Position numbers and translations under genes: made by a program | DNA from: a virus | Length of the DNA stretch: 41,864 bases | Virus record (IMG/VR): IMGVR_UViG_3300047673_000207 | Span: 1-41,864 of that record | Strand: one strand, 5' to 3' | Notes under the pieces: model-generated | What the model saw: only the letters and a program-made list of their open reading frames with translations | What the model was told of the DNA's origin: nothing | The model's database searches: none | Part shown: in pieces, positions 8,966 through 17,613 of the stretch | Numbering within the stretch: the first letter of the stretch is position 1 | How the letters are laid out: the number at the start of each line of letters is the position of its first letter

Positions 8966-9511
8966 ATGCGGTTCGTGCAACTGGCCTCTGGTGTTGACAT
9001 GGTTCCGGTGCTGCTGGAGCTGAACCGTGCCGCGCACCTATGGGACCGCAACCCGGAGCGACGACTGTATCCCGGAACTCCCCATGCGGCCATGACCGAC
9101 ATCACCGTGCGCTACATGCCAGAGGAGCAACTGACCGGGCTCGAGGCGCGGCGGCTGGAGCATCGGAACGTGTTCTGGCCGGCATGGTATGAGTTGCCAT
9201 CACTGCGACCGATGATCTTCGCGCTGATGAACCGTGTGGCCTGCGTGGAGCTTGGCAGCATCCTGCTCACTAAGTTGCCGCCGGGGGCTGATATCCTGCC
9301 GCATACTGACGCGGGAAGCTGGGCGCCGGAATACTACAACTGCAAGGCGCATCTGACGCTGGCTGGCACAGCGCTGGTGCATTGCTGCGAAGCAGTGCAG
9401 CGATTCGACACCGGGACCATCTGGACGTTTGACAACCTGCGCATTCACTCAATCACCAACGATGGTGCTGTGGACAGGATTGTCTGCATCGTGAGCATGA
9501 GGTGCGAATGA
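8966..9511 (+). CDS. 2-oxoglutarate/Fe(II) oxygenase-like protein (Asp/Asn beta-hydroxylase type)
   Basis: The protein has 181 residues. 'LPPGADILPHTDAGSW' gives H113 and D115, and 'FDNLRIHSITND' gives the distal H161. R171 in 'DRIVCIVSMR' fits the 2-oxoglutarate-binding arginine. This HxD...H...R order is that of double-stranded beta-helix oxygenases, closest to aspartyl/asparaginyl beta-hydroxylases. The substrate is unknown; a virion or host protein side chain is plausible. It overlaps the cupin gene by 4 bases. Its presence between tail and ejection-protein genes is unusual. Confidence 0.7.
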   Translation: MRFVQLASGVDMVPVLLELNRAAHLWDRNPERRLYPGTPHAAMTDITVRYMPEEQLTGLEARRLEHRNVFWPAWYELPSLRPMIFALMNRVACVELGSILLTKLPPGADILPHTDAGSWAPEYYNCKAHLTLAGTALVHCCEAVQRFDTGTIWTFDNLRIHSITNDGAVDRIVCIVSMRCE

Positions 9512-9861
9512 AACGCGCGCCCAATCAGCCAGAGACGGTCAGCGTCACGATCTACGCCGGTATCTACTATCGCGTATATCGTATCCCGGACGCTGACACG
9601 CTGATACCCCAACATGGGCACGAGTACGGGCACCTCACAGCTCTGCTGCAAGGTCGCGTTCGGTTGTGGCGAGAGGGCGATGATGACGGGCCAATCGAGT
9701 ACTGCGCGCCCGCTACGATCCGCATCCCCGCACACATCATGCACTCGTTCCTGACGCTTACGCCGGGTGTTGTGCTCGCTTGTATCCACAACGCGGACCA
9801 CCTCGAGGCCGACGACGAGCCTGCGGTGGCTGCGCATCACGATCTCGAACTGGAGGATTGA
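9508..9861 (+). CDS. Cupin-fold protein
   Basis: ATG 9508 overlaps the oxygenase stop (ATGA); a GTG at 9502 is the alternative. The 117 residues contain cupin-type motifs: 'IPQHGHEYGHLTALLQGRVR' (H36, H38, H42) and 'IRIPAHIMHSFLTL' (H76, H79), consistent with a small metal-binding beta-barrel. Its function is unknown. The tight coupling to the oxygenase suggests that the two act together or are co-inherited cargo. Confidence 0.65.
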   Translation: MKRAPNQPETVSVTIYAGIYYRVYRIPDADTLIPQHGHEYGHLTALLQGRVRLWREGDDDGPIEYCAPATIRIPAHIMHSFLTLTPGVVLACIHNADHLEADDEPAVAAHHDLELED

Positions 9862-9864
9862 GCT

Positions 9865-10530
9865 TTGCCCTTCGCAGTTGCTGCGGCTGGGATCGGTGCT
9901 GCTGGCGCAATCGCTGGCGGCGTCATGCAATCTCAGGCCATCAAGAGCGGACAGTCGGCGGCCAATGCCGCGATCCAGCAGGGTGTTCAGACTGCCACCA
10001 ACCAACTGTCGCCGTGGACCACGGCTGGGCAGCCGGCGCTGGCGGACCAGTCGGACCTGCTCGGGTTGAACGGGCAGCCTGCGGCAGACGCGGCGATGGC
10101 TAAGTTCCAGCAAAGCCCCGGATACCAGTGGCAATTGGGCGAGGGCCTGCGCGCGACTGACGCCGGCGCGGCAGCGCGAGGGATGACACGCTCAGGGGCT
10201 GCGCTCAAGGCCGAGCAGACGTTCGGCAGCGGGTTGGCAGCGACCGATTTCAGTAACTATTGGAACCGACTGCAGCAGCTCAGCGGGAGCGGCCTGACGG
10301 CGGCGGGCGGTATTGCCAACGCGGCTACCGGAGGGGCTGCGAACATAGCGCAGACCGACACCAGCGCGGCTAACGCGCAGTCCAGCATCTACGGCAATAT
10401 GGCAAAGGGCGTCAGCACTGGCGCTAACCAGCTAATGAGCAACACGGCGTTTCAGAATGCCATCGGGGGCGGTGGCGGGGGCGCATCGAGCTACGCGGGT
10501 ATGGCAGGCGCTGATCTGGGGTGGATCTGA
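9865..10530 (+). CDS. Internal virion / DNA ejection protein, small
   Basis: The TTG start at 9865 has a strong GGAGG about 8 bases upstream. The 221 residues begin with a hydrophobic Gly/Ala segment (VAAAGIGAAGAIAGGVMQSQ). They then contain 'FQQSPGYQWQLGEGLRATD' and 'AAARGMTRSGAALK', a pattern seen in podovirus DNA-transfer proteins comparable to P22 gp7. The C-terminus is Gly/Ala-rich. It is first of three ejection-type genes and overlaps the next by one base. These proteins are packaged in the head and form a channel for the genome on infection. Confidence 0.7.
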   Translation: MPFAVAAAGIGAAGAIAGGVMQSQAIKSGQSAANAAIQQGVQTATNQLSPWTTAGQPALADQSDLLGLNGQPAADAAMAKFQQSPGYQWQLGEGLRATDAGAAARGMTRSGAALKAEQTFGSGLAATDFSNYWNRLQQLSGSGLTAAGGIANAATGGAANIAQTDTSAANAQSSIYGNMAKGVSTGANQLMSNTAFQNAIGGGGGGASSYAGMAGADLGWI

Positions 10531-12980
10531 TGGCCGAGTTCACATCAAGCCAGCAGGTCTCACCGTTTCCCGATCAGAACGCGCTGTTTGATGTCGCCAA
10601 GGTCGCTAATGCGGCGCAGGCGTATCAGGCCAACCAACTGCACATGCAGGGGCAGCAGCTCGATCTGAGCAACGCCAACATGGCGCAGGTCGGACAGGCT
10701 GCGGCGGGGCTGCTGTCGGCGTATCCGGACGAGGCATCGCGGGCGGCGGCGTATCCGCGTGTCGTTGGCATGCTGCAGTCGCATGGCTTCGCGCTGCACG
10801 CGCCATCCGAGTATCCCGGCGAGGGCGTGTTGCGGTCGATGGTCAACCAGAGCGTGCCGGTGGTCGATCAGTACAAGATGGGGCTGATTACCTTGCCGGG
10901 GCAGCAGGCGAACTTCAACGCTGTATTTGGCGCCGGCAGCACGGCCCCCACGGGAGCGCCCGGAACCACCACAGGGGCCGCAGCGCCATCCATGGCGATT
11001 CCTGCCCGCGGCACTGGTGGGCCTGGAGCGGGCGCCTCGGCGCCGACCGCATGGCTGCCGTATTTCGAGGAGGCGTCGAAAGAAACCGGCATCCCGGTGG
11101 ATCTGCTACTCGCCCAGGCGCGGCAGGAAAGCAGCTTCAACCCGAACGCCAAGGGTGGCGCCGGCGAGATAGGCCTATTCCAGATTAAACCCAGCACGGC
11201 CAGCAGCCCCGGCTTCGGGTTGCCGCCGGTCGATCCGGCATCGATCACCGGGCCGGACAACGTGCGCAACAACATCCTGTTCGGTGCGCGCTACCTCAAG
11301 GCGCGGATGGGGGGCGGCGATCCGAACAATCCAGCGGCGCAAGCGGCGGCACTGCATGCCTACAACGGTGGCGGCGATCCGAACTACGTGCAGAACGTGT
11401 TCCGTTACCGCCCGACGCTGGCGCCATCCGATCCGAACGCCGCGGTCACCGCCTACACGCCGCCAGCCACAGGAGCGCCCACCACGACGGCCACAGCGCA
11501 GCCAGGCGCCACGCCCCCACCGACGCAGTACGCTGGACCAGGGGCGCCAGGGGCGCCCACGCTGCCACCAGCCGCCACAGAGACGCCTCCTGGGCCTGCA
11601 CAGCCTCCAGCGACCGCAGCGGCCCCAGCACAGCCAGGCCAGCCACAGGCGGCGCCAGCACCAGCGACGGGCGCCACGGGTATGCAATCGCCGCAGTTCC
11701 AGCGAGCTATGCAGTTGGAGCGCCAAGCGGCGATGCTCGAGGCCGGCCCGGGTGGCCAACTACCGCAGAACAAGGCGATGGCGGACTATCTGCATACTCA
11801 GGCCAAGGCCATCTTGGGGACGGACACGTTCCAGCAGATTGGCGGCGGTATGCAGCGCAACGTCCTTACGGGAGATACCAAGTACAGCGGCCCTCCAACT
11901 GCTCGCTCGACCACGGACAACGACGGCAACACCTGGATACTCGCGCCGGGTCAGCCGCCGACCATGCTCCACGCCAATGTCTCTGGCGTCACCGGTACTG
12001 GACCAGAGGCTAGCGCGCTACGAACGTTGAACGAGGTGGCACCGAAGATCGCTAATGGCACAGCCACGCGGCAAGATCTGGCGAACTACGCGACTGCCGC
12101 CGAAGTCTACCAGCAGCCACAGATCCACGAAGACCCAAATACACACGCCCTGGTGCGTGTTCCCACACGACAATTGCCTCCCGGACTGCCGCCCTCGCCG
12201 CTTGCGTCAAGCGGCGCCGGCGCCACGAGTGGCGCTCCGGGAGCGCAACAGGTGACGCCTGGCATGAGTACGGCACAGCGCAGCGCCGAGGATGATTTAG
12301 GTAAAGCGTACGCGACTACCGACAAGAAGTCTTACGACACTGCCAACGCCAGTCTCGGCATGTTGGTAAACGCAAACAATGCGGCCGAGGTTCTAAACCG
12401 TAATCCTGGCGGCTTCACCGCAACCGGCGCTGGCGCGAATACCAGGCTTGAGCTCGGCAAGACCTTGAATACCGTCAGCGGACTGCTTGGAGGCGGGCCG
12501 GTCGTTGATCCGTCGCAGATCAGTGCGTGGGAGGCGCTGAACAAGCAAACGAGGCTGATGGGTATGCAGGTCGTGAATAGCTACTTTGGTGGCTCACGCG
12601 AAGCCGCCAGCATCATTAACGGAGCCACGTCAGCAGTGCCGAACTCAGAGAACAGCTATCTCGGCTTCCGGCTGGTCTCGTCAGGCATCGAGCAGGACTT
12701 GCAGCGTCAGCGCGAGCTTTATGAGTTCAAAGGCCAGCGCCTGGCGGAAGGACAGCCACTGGTGACGGCAGAAGCCGACTTCAACAAGACGCACCCGGTG
12801 GAGATCTATACCGCCCGCGCGATTGCTAACGCGGTGCCAGACGATATTGCGGCGCACCTCGTGGCTAACCCGGACACCGTCAAGGCATTCGACCAGCATT
12901 TCGGGCCTGGTATTGGCGAGTTCATCCTGAAGGGCGGGCGCAGCGGTATGGGTCGCGCGGGAGTGCCGAGCAATGGCTAG
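10530..12980 (+). CDS. Ejection protein with lytic transglycosylase (SLT) domain
   Basis: The preferred start is ATG 10530 (TGATG overlap; GTG 10521 is the alternative). The protein has 816 residues. Residues about 172-290 are an SLT domain: 'GIPVDLLLAQARQESSFNPN' with catalytic Glu about 200, 'GLFQIKPSTA' and 'NILFGARYLKARMGGG'. A Pro/Ala/Gln-rich linker follows, then a large helical C-terminal region. Its role is local cleavage of peptidoglycan during genome entry, as for gp16-type podovirus proteins. With no other muralytic gene recognised here, a part in lysis cannot be excluded. Confidence 0.8.
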   Translation: MAEFTSSQQVSPFPDQNALFDVAKVANAAQAYQANQLHMQGQQLDLSNANMAQVGQAAAGLLSAYPDEASRAAAYPRVVGMLQSHGFALHAPSEYPGEGVLRSMVNQSVPVVDQYKMGLITLPGQQANFNAVFGAGSTAPTGAPGTTTGAAAPSMAIPARGTGGPGAGASAPTAWLPYFEEASKETGIPVDLLLAQARQESSFNPNAKGGAGEIGLFQIKPSTASSPGFGLPPVDPASITGPDNVRNNILFGARYLKARMGGGDPNNPAAQAAALHAYNGGGDPNYVQNVFRYRPTLAPSDPNAAVTAYTPPATGAPTTTATAQPGATPPPTQYAGPGAPGAPTLPPAATETPPGPAQPPATAAAPAQPGQPQAAPAPATGATGMQSPQFQRAMQLERQAAMLEAGPGGQLPQNKAMADYLHTQAKAILGTDTFQQIGGGMQRNVLTGDTKYSGPPTARSTTDNDGNTWILAPGQPPTMLHANVSGVTGTGPEASALRTLNEVAPKIANGTATRQDLANYATAAEVYQQPQIHEDPNTHALVRVPTRQLPPGLPPSPLASSGAGATSGAPGAQQVTPGMSTAQRSAEDDLGKAYATTDKKSYDTANASLGMLVNANNAAEVLNRNPGGFTATGAGANTRLELGKTLNTVSGLLGGGPVVDPSQISAWEALNKQTRLMGMQVVNSYFGGSREAASIINGATSAVPNSENSYLGFRLVSSGIEQDLQRQRELYEFKGQRLAEGQPLVTAEADFNKTHPVEIYTARAIANAVPDDIAAHLVANPDTVKAFDQHFGPGIGEFILKGGRSGMGRAGVPSNG

Positions 12981-14853
12981 CACTGCCAATCCATACGATG
13001 CTTTGCTAGCACCCTATATGGGGTCGTCAGGCACGGATCAGGGCGCGCAGCCTGCGGGGCCGGTCGTTCCGGGGAAAACGCCAGAGACTGCGCCAGATCC
13101 TTATGCCCCGATGATCCGCGCCGCCACGGCGCCCCCCGATCTGCCACCAGGCCAGATGACGGGATGGCAGCGCGAGGTTGCGTTGCCCGCTTCTTCATTT
13201 GCGCGCGGGGTAGTGTCGACCGTTGGGATGCCAGGCGACATCGTTCGCGGTGTTGGTGCTATCGGTGGTGCCGCTGCGGAGCAATACCTGAACCCCGATC
13301 CTCTCAGCGCCATCCAGAACCGAAATCAGCTTATGATCACGCCGAACCAGGGACCGCAGATCGTGACCCCCGAGATGCTGTCGGATGCTCCTGGCAAGCC
13401 CAACGTGCCGGCGGCATCGTGGCACAATCCGATCGATACCGAGTCACTGCTCGGCTACCCCGGTATCAGCACTATTGCCAATCCACCGAGCGTGCAGCCG
13501 CAGAACCTACGGGAGCGGATCGAGGCTGGAGTTGCATCGGGCGCTGGAGCCGCAGTCAGTGGCGGCGCGGTGACCGGCGGTCTCTCTTCATTGCCTGCTG
13601 CCGCTCGGACGATCGTTCAAGGCGCCGCTGCGGGCGGTGCGGGCGAGGTCGGTGGGGAGATTGGGGAGGCTGTCGGGGGCACACCGGGGCGTGTGATCGG
13701 GACTGTCGTTGGTGGTGCTGGGGGGGCTCGCCTGGCGCCCGGCGGCGGCGGTCCAACAGCGCTCCTCCCGAGCACTATGGACGCCGAGACGGCTGCGCTC
13801 GCCAAGCGCGCCAAGGAACTGGGAATTGACGTGGGGGTCGGTGCAGCAAGCAACAGCCCGGTTATCAAGTATCTCGACTCCGTCATGCGCCGGCTGCCGT
13901 TCACTGGCTATGGCAAGTATGACGAAGCCAACCAGCAGGCGTTCGCGAAAGCCGTCACCAACACTTTTGGCGAAGACGCGCCTAAGGTCACCCCGACCGT
14001 AATCAACAACGCCTATGATCGCATCGGTCAGGTCTTCAACAACGCGGCCGGGCGTTACAATGTGAAGTTTGATCCCACGATTGACCAGACGCTGACCAAC
14101 ATCAGCCGGAAAGTGAAGGAGGCAGCGATCGATCAGGGACAGAAGGATGGCATCCAAACCCAGATCGACAAGATACGCCAACTCGCGACTGACAATAACG
14201 GCGTCATCCCTGGTAAGGCGTATGTTGACCTAACCAAGAAGGGAGAAAGCCTGGACATCCTGCAGGGTAGCCGAAGCACGACATCGGGGCAGTTGGGGGG
14301 ACAGATCAGGGACGCTATCGATACTGCATTGGAGCGCTCTGCGTCACCAGCCGATGTGGCTGCGCTGCGTGAGGCTCGGACCCAGTACAAGGCGCTGAAG
14401 ACAGTCGAGCCGCTGACCTTGCGAGCCGATGCGGCGGGCGGCGTCACGCCATCGACAGGGGAGATAAGCCCAGCGGCATTGTTAGGCCGCGTCAATCAGC
14501 AATATGACAATGCGGCACGCGCGCAGCCTGGCCAGATCCCGTTGCTCGATCTAGGACGCATCGGCCAGCGGTTCCTAAAAGATGCGCCATCATCCGGCTC
14601 CTCAGAACGACTGAGCCTCATGGAGATCGGCAAAACGGTTGGCGGCCTCGGTATGAGTGCGGCCGGCCTACATGAAGCCGGGGTTCCTGCGGAGTCGTTG
14701 CCCTACGTCCTGGCTGCTGTGCCCGCGCTGCGCCTGGGCGGTGCGGCTTTGCGTGCTCCGGCCATTGCCCCACCAGAACCGCTCATCAACAGTCTCTTCG
14801 GCGTTTATCCGCAGCTTGCGCCTGGGATGCGACCGAACCAACTCGCGCCATGA
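12973..14853 (+). CDS. Large internal virion / ejection protein
   Basis: The 626 residues overlap the transglycosylase gene by 8 bases. The N-terminus is Pro/Ala-rich. A Gly/Ala-rich hydrophobic region (residues about 180-260, GAAVSGGAVTGGLSSLPAAA and a glycine-zipper-like stretch) could insert into membranes. The C-terminal half is helical. Third in the ejection cluster, it matches P22 gp20-type proteins by order and composition rather than by a specific motif. Its 3' end is overlapped antisense by the minus-strand gene ending at 14668. Confidence 0.65.
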   Translation: MASTANPYDALLAPYMGSSGTDQGAQPAGPVVPGKTPETAPDPYAPMIRAATAPPDLPPGQMTGWQREVALPASSFARGVVSTVGMPGDIVRGVGAIGGAAAEQYLNPDPLSAIQNRNQLMITPNQGPQIVTPEMLSDAPGKPNVPAASWHNPIDTESLLGYPGISTIANPPSVQPQNLRERIEAGVASGAGAAVSGGAVTGGLSSLPAAARTIVQGAAAGGAGEVGGEIGEAVGGTPGRVIGTVVGGAGGARLAPGGGGPTALLPSTMDAETAALAKRAKELGIDVGVGAASNSPVIKYLDSVMRRLPFTGYGKYDEANQQAFAKAVTNTFGEDAPKVTPTVINNAYDRIGQVFNNAAGRYNVKFDPTIDQTLTNISRKVKEAAIDQGQKDGIQTQIDKIRQLATDNNGVIPGKAYVDLTKKGESLDILQGSRSTTSGQLGGQIRDAIDTALERSASPADVAALREARTQYKALKTVEPLTLRADAAGGVTPSTGEISPAALLGRVNQQYDNAARAQPGQIPLLDLGRIGQRFLKDAPSSGSSERLSLMEIGKTVGGLGMSAAGLHEAGVPAESLPYVLAAVPALRLGGAALRAPAIAPPEPLINSLFGVYPQLAPGMRPNQLAP

Positions 14854-14949
14854 CGGCAGTGGATCGGCGGCGCAGTTCAGCCCAAACATGAGAGCGATTG
14901 GCCATAGCCCGATTGCGGCGAGGCCCCAGCATGTGAAGAACACGACCAT
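14668..14949 (-). CDS. Small membrane protein, possible lysis-related
   Basis: ATG 14949 overlaps the previous minus-strand stop (TGATG), so translation looks coupled; GTG 14952 is the alternative. The first 30 residues (VVFFTCWGLAAIGLWPIALM and following) form one hydrophobic segment ending at a Cys, and the rest is charged. About 186 bases lie antisense to the end of the ejection-protein gene, an unusually long overlap, so the real coding part may be mainly the N-terminus. A holin, spanin or membrane anchor is possible; no family is recognised. Confidence 0.4.
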   Translation of the reverse strand: MVVFFTCWGLAAIGLWPIALMFGLNCAADPLPSWRELVRSHPRRKLRINAEETVDERFWWGNGRSTQSRTAQAQRGHSSQDVGQRLRRNPGFM

Positions 14950-15194
14950 CACGCCCCGCCCTCCAGCTTGTCGAGCCGTTCCTCGGTGGTGCGGATGCGT
15001 TTCAGCAGTGGCGCCTCGATCGCACCCAGCACGACGCCCGGCAGCGCGATCACCATGTCCCGCGTTACGCTGTGCTCCGAGCGTAGATCGCGCAGGTTCC
15101 CCTGCACTTCCAACAGCCGCTCCATGACGCCGTTGATGCGGGCCATGAGCCGGCTTTCCATCGCCTCCAGGTGCCGCTTCAGTTCCTCGTCCAT
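14949..15194 (-). CDS. Small coiled-coil protein
   Basis: ATG 15194 overlaps the preceding stop by one base. The 81 residues are strongly helical with heptad-like spacing (MDEELKRHLEAMESRLMARI, ITEERLDKLEGG-like end) and a short hydrophobic middle (MVIALPGVVLGAIEAPLL) that might sit in or on a membrane. It resembles its upstream neighbour in size and helical pattern, suggesting a pair. The family is unknown. Confidence 0.55.
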   Translation of the reverse strand: MDEELKRHLEAMESRLMARINGVMERLLEVQGNLRDLRSEHSVTRDMVIALPGVVLGAIEAPLLKRIRTTEERLDKLEGGA

Positions 15195-15427
15195 CAGCGG
15201 CCTCCCGCCAACTGGGCGAGCAGCTCGGTCTGCTGGCGCAGGATCAGCCCGATACCGTTGAGGCTTTCCTCGATGCCGCTGATGCGTGCCTCCATGGCAC
15301 TGAAGCGTGCTTCCAGGGCTGACAGGCGAGCTGGCAGCGGATCCACCAGGCCCCGCAGCATGCGCTGCTCGACCAGGATTTGCGTCTGCTGACGCGACAG
15401 GAAATCCAGGGTAATTGTGTCGCTCAT
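15194..15427 (-). CDS. Small coiled-coil protein
   Basis: The 77 residues are almost entirely coiled coil: 'RLSALEARFSAMEARISGIE' continues into 'ESLNGIGLILRQQTELLAQL', with Leu, Ile and Met at heptad positions. The stop overlaps the next start by one base. Upstream the start is preceded by AAGGAGAGTTGCGAC, a good ribosome-binding site. It is the first of a three-gene minus-strand tail that follows the RecT-like gene. The function is unknown. Confidence 0.6.
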   Translation of the reverse strand: MSDTITLDFLSRQQTQILVEQRMLRGLVDPLPARLSALEARFSAMEARISGIEESLNGIGLILRQQTELLAQLAGGR

Positions 15428-15508
15428 GTCGCAACTCTCCTTGCGGCGTGTTCCAGGGCCGGGTGCAGCATTGGGAGTGCTGCCCCGGCCCGATTTATAT
15501 CAGCGCAG

Positions 15509-16624
15509 TCAACCCGCCGCGAGGTGCTCCTCGCCTTTGATCGCGACCTCGTCCAGGTCGTCACCGGGCTCGGCCGCAGGCAGCTTGGCCATGAAGTCGC
15601 CGATGATGGCGTCAATCTCGTCTTTGGCCCATGGAGGCGCTTCGGCAAGTGCCTTCTCCACTGACGGACGCGCGGCGATTGCTTCGATGCCTTCGCGGCT
15701 GGTCTGCTTATCACATGCCTGGATCAGGCCGTTGATCCACATGACCCACGCCTCGCGCGTGCGTTCTGGCGCCGGCGCTGTGTCCTTGCCGGTCACGATC
15801 GGTTGCTTGGTGGTGTTGCCAGTGCCGTTGCAGGCGAAGCATTTCTTGCCGGGGCGCCATTCGCCTGTGCCCTGGCATTTCGGGCAGACATCGGCAGGAT
15901 CGTGGTGATCGTCGGCGGTATCGTAGACGGTCGTGTCCTGGACACTCTCGCCGCGAGGCATGGTGGCGGCTGCCGACTTCAGCGGGATACTGTCGTTCAG
16001 TGCCTTGCGGCGGGCCGCATCAACTTCGGCAAGCGCCATCTGGGACAAGCGGCGATCGGGCTGCGGCTGCTCCTCTGCGGTGCCATCGATGGTCGGCCCC
16101 ATTTCCTCCCGCGAGTAGACGCCAAGGATCACAGCAGGCGTCCAGCGCCGCGCCCAGACCCGCGCGCCATGATAGACGAGCTGCTGGTCGGGTTGCTTTA
16201 CCCACAGCGGATTGGAAGTCTTCGCGTCCGCTAGTTTGACCTCGACAGTGCGCGGGTTGGTCTCGCCGCGTCTGGTGGCGGTCACGGTGATGCTGCGGGC
16301 ATCGCCAACACCTGCGAAGTCGTAATCGATATGGCCGACGATTGCGCCGCTGTTCTCGACCGCAGCAGCCACCAGCTTACCCTCGATCATCTGTTTGCCT
16401 TGGATGATGCTGGTCGCCTGGGCAACAGCAAATGGTGACATGCCCCAGCGCATAGCCAACTCTATGACCATCAGGCAGTCGCCGGGGCTGTCCCACAGAT
16501 GCTTTGGCACAGTGCGGGCTCCGGCCATGAACTGTGCGAGCCGGATCGCCTCGTCCATGCTCCGTGGCACCAGAGCGGTACTGCTGGAGTAGGATGCGAC
16601 TTCGGTGGTGGTGACTGCGTTCAT
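15509..16624 (-). CDS. RecT-like single-strand annealing protein with C-terminal CxxC zinc motif
   Basis: The protein has 371 residues. Residues 20-175 fit the RecT-type phage annealing family: 'SMDEAIRLAQFMAGARTVPK', 'GDCLMVIELAMRWGMSPFAV', 'IIQGKQMIEGKLV', 'QLVYHGARVWARRWTP' and 'ILGVYSREE'. After a variable linker, residues 247-268 form 'CPKCQGTGEW' and 'CFACNGTG', two CxxCxGxG knuckles like the DnaJ zinc motif. The last 90 residues are helical. The likely role is strand annealing in recombination-dependent replication or repair. The downstream Gp157-like stop lies 2 bases before this ATG, so the genes form an operon. Confidence 0.65.
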   Translation of the reverse strand: MNAVTTTEVASYSSSTALVPRSMDEAIRLAQFMAGARTVPKHLWDSPGDCLMVIELAMRWGMSPFAVAQATSIIQGKQMIEGKLVAAAVENSGAIVGHIDYDFAGVGDARSITVTATRRGETNPRTVEVKLADAKTSNPLWVKQPDQQLVYHGARVWARRWTPAVILGVYSREEMGPTIDGTAEEQPQPDRRLSQMALAEVDAARRKALNDSIPLKSAAATMPRGESVQDTTVYDTADDHHDPADVCPKCQGTGEWRPGKKCFACNGTGNTTKQPIVTGKDTAPAPERTREAWVMWINGLIQACDKQTSREGIEAIAARPSVEKALAEAPPWAKDEIDAIIGDFMAKLPAAEPGDDLDEVAIKGEEHLAAG

Positions 16625-16626
16625 GG

Positions 16627-17106
16627 CTATGCGGTCCTGATTATGAGTCTGGGGGCGTCGTTGCCCAATGACGCGCCTGGAACGTCCTGGCCGGCGCGCA
16701 GGGCTTTTGCGATGGCGATCTTATCCGGCGCATGGCGCCAGTACGTCTCGGGCAGCTGCGTTTCATCGAGCGCGCCTATCTCGCGGTGGTGGCTGATAGA
16801 GGCTGTATATACGCCGCGTTCTAATGGGCTGACACCCAGCGCCTCGATGATCTGGAGCGCTACGCCGCGGGCACGCTCGGCTCTCGCTTCGATACGTTTC
16901 GCGCGTTCTCTCGCGAGTTCCGCCAGCTTCTTGTCAGCGATGGCTGCCTCGACCACGCGGTCGAGCACCTCAAGCACATCGCTTTCGCCCTCGATCGTGT
17001 TGAGCAGTAGCACGTTGTCGCCATCATCCGGCAGCGCGCTGATGGCCTCCATCGCCGCACTCATAGCGCGCTCGATCGCTGCGCCGTGGGGGACGTTACT
17101 CGGCAT
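16627..17106 (-). CDS. Siphovirus Gp157-like protein
   Basis: The start is placed at ATG 17106. The 159 residues show the Gp157 family order: 'NTIEGESDVLEVLDRVVEAA', a basic helix (RERAKRIEARAERARG), 'IIEALGVSPLERGVYTASIS' and a C-terminal 'LPETYWRHAPDKIAIAKALR' followed by 'VPGASL'. Gp157 proteins have been linked to resistance or recombination functions in phages and commonly sit beside RecT or single-strand-binding genes, as here. The exact activity is unknown. Confidence 0.75.
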   Translation of the reverse strand: MPSNVPHGAAIERAMSAAMEAISALPDDGDNVLLLNTIEGESDVLEVLDRVVEAAIADKKLAELARERAKRIEARAERARGVALQIIEALGVSPLERGVYTASISHHREIGALDETQLPETYWRHAPDKIAIAKALRAGQDVPGASLGNDAPRLIIRTA

Positions 17107-17314
17107 CGTGGCGCTCCCGAAGCGTGTGGAAGCCCAGCCGCACCTCGGGCGCATCGAGATGCAGCGGCACGATCTCCAAGTGCTTCACCTGATCGGCAAG
17201 GGCCAGCAGCTTCTCGGCCAGCAGGCCCGCAGTGCGGTAGGGGATGTCCTTCTTGTGGAGGCACCAGCCGGCGATGAAGTCGGCCGTGCCCTGTAGGTCT
17301 GATGCGATGCTCAT
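17096..17314 (-). CDS. Small hypothetical protein
   Basis: ATG 17314 is chosen because GGAG lies 6 bases upstream (TTGGAGACCAAC); a GTG at 17344 overlapping the previous stop is an alternative. The 72 residues (ASDLQGTADFIAGWCLHKKD ... VRLGFHTLRERHDAE) are soluble and helical, with no recognised motif. It overlaps the Gp157-like start by 11 bases and is part of the leftward recombination operon. Confidence 0.55.
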   Translation of the reverse strand: MSIASDLQGTADFIAGWCLHKKDIPYRTAGLLAEKLLALADQVKHLEIVPLHLDAPEVRLGFHTLRERHDAE

Positions 17315-17340
17315 GTTGGTCTCCAAGGGAGCGATGGGGG

Positions 17341-17613
17341 TCACGCGCCGGGGGCGTCTGACTGGAGCGGTAGTTCGTCGTCGTCCGGCGGTTCGTGGAT
17401 GGCGCCAGGGACGTGCAGCGGCGGGTTGGGCCGTCGGGGGGTGAACACGGCCCGCGGTCCTGGTGGGCGCCCGCGCTTGTTGCGCTGCGGGTGCTCGATG
17501 ATGGCGATCATCTCGTGGACCTCCTCCAGGCGTGCGCGCAGGGCTGCGGCGTCCATCTCCAGGTCGCGCTCCCGGAGGCGCAGCGCTGCGAGCAGATCGG
17601 GGCAGGTGTTCAT
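17341..17613 (-). CDS. Small hypothetical protein with coiled-coil N-terminus
   Basis: ATG 17613 overlaps the preceding stop (ATGA). Residues 1-40 form a charged helix (LAALRLRERDLEMDAAALRA), followed by a basic stretch 'NKRGRPPGPRAVF' resembling an AT-hook or other nucleic-acid contact and a Pro-rich tail. At 90 residues it could be a small DNA-binding accessory protein, but this is only suggested by composition. Confidence 0.55.
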   Translation of the reverse strand: MNTCPDLLAALRLRERDLEMDAAALRARLEEVHEMIAIIEHPQRNKRGRPPGPRAVFTPRRPNPPLHVPGAIHEPPDDDELPLQSDAPGA

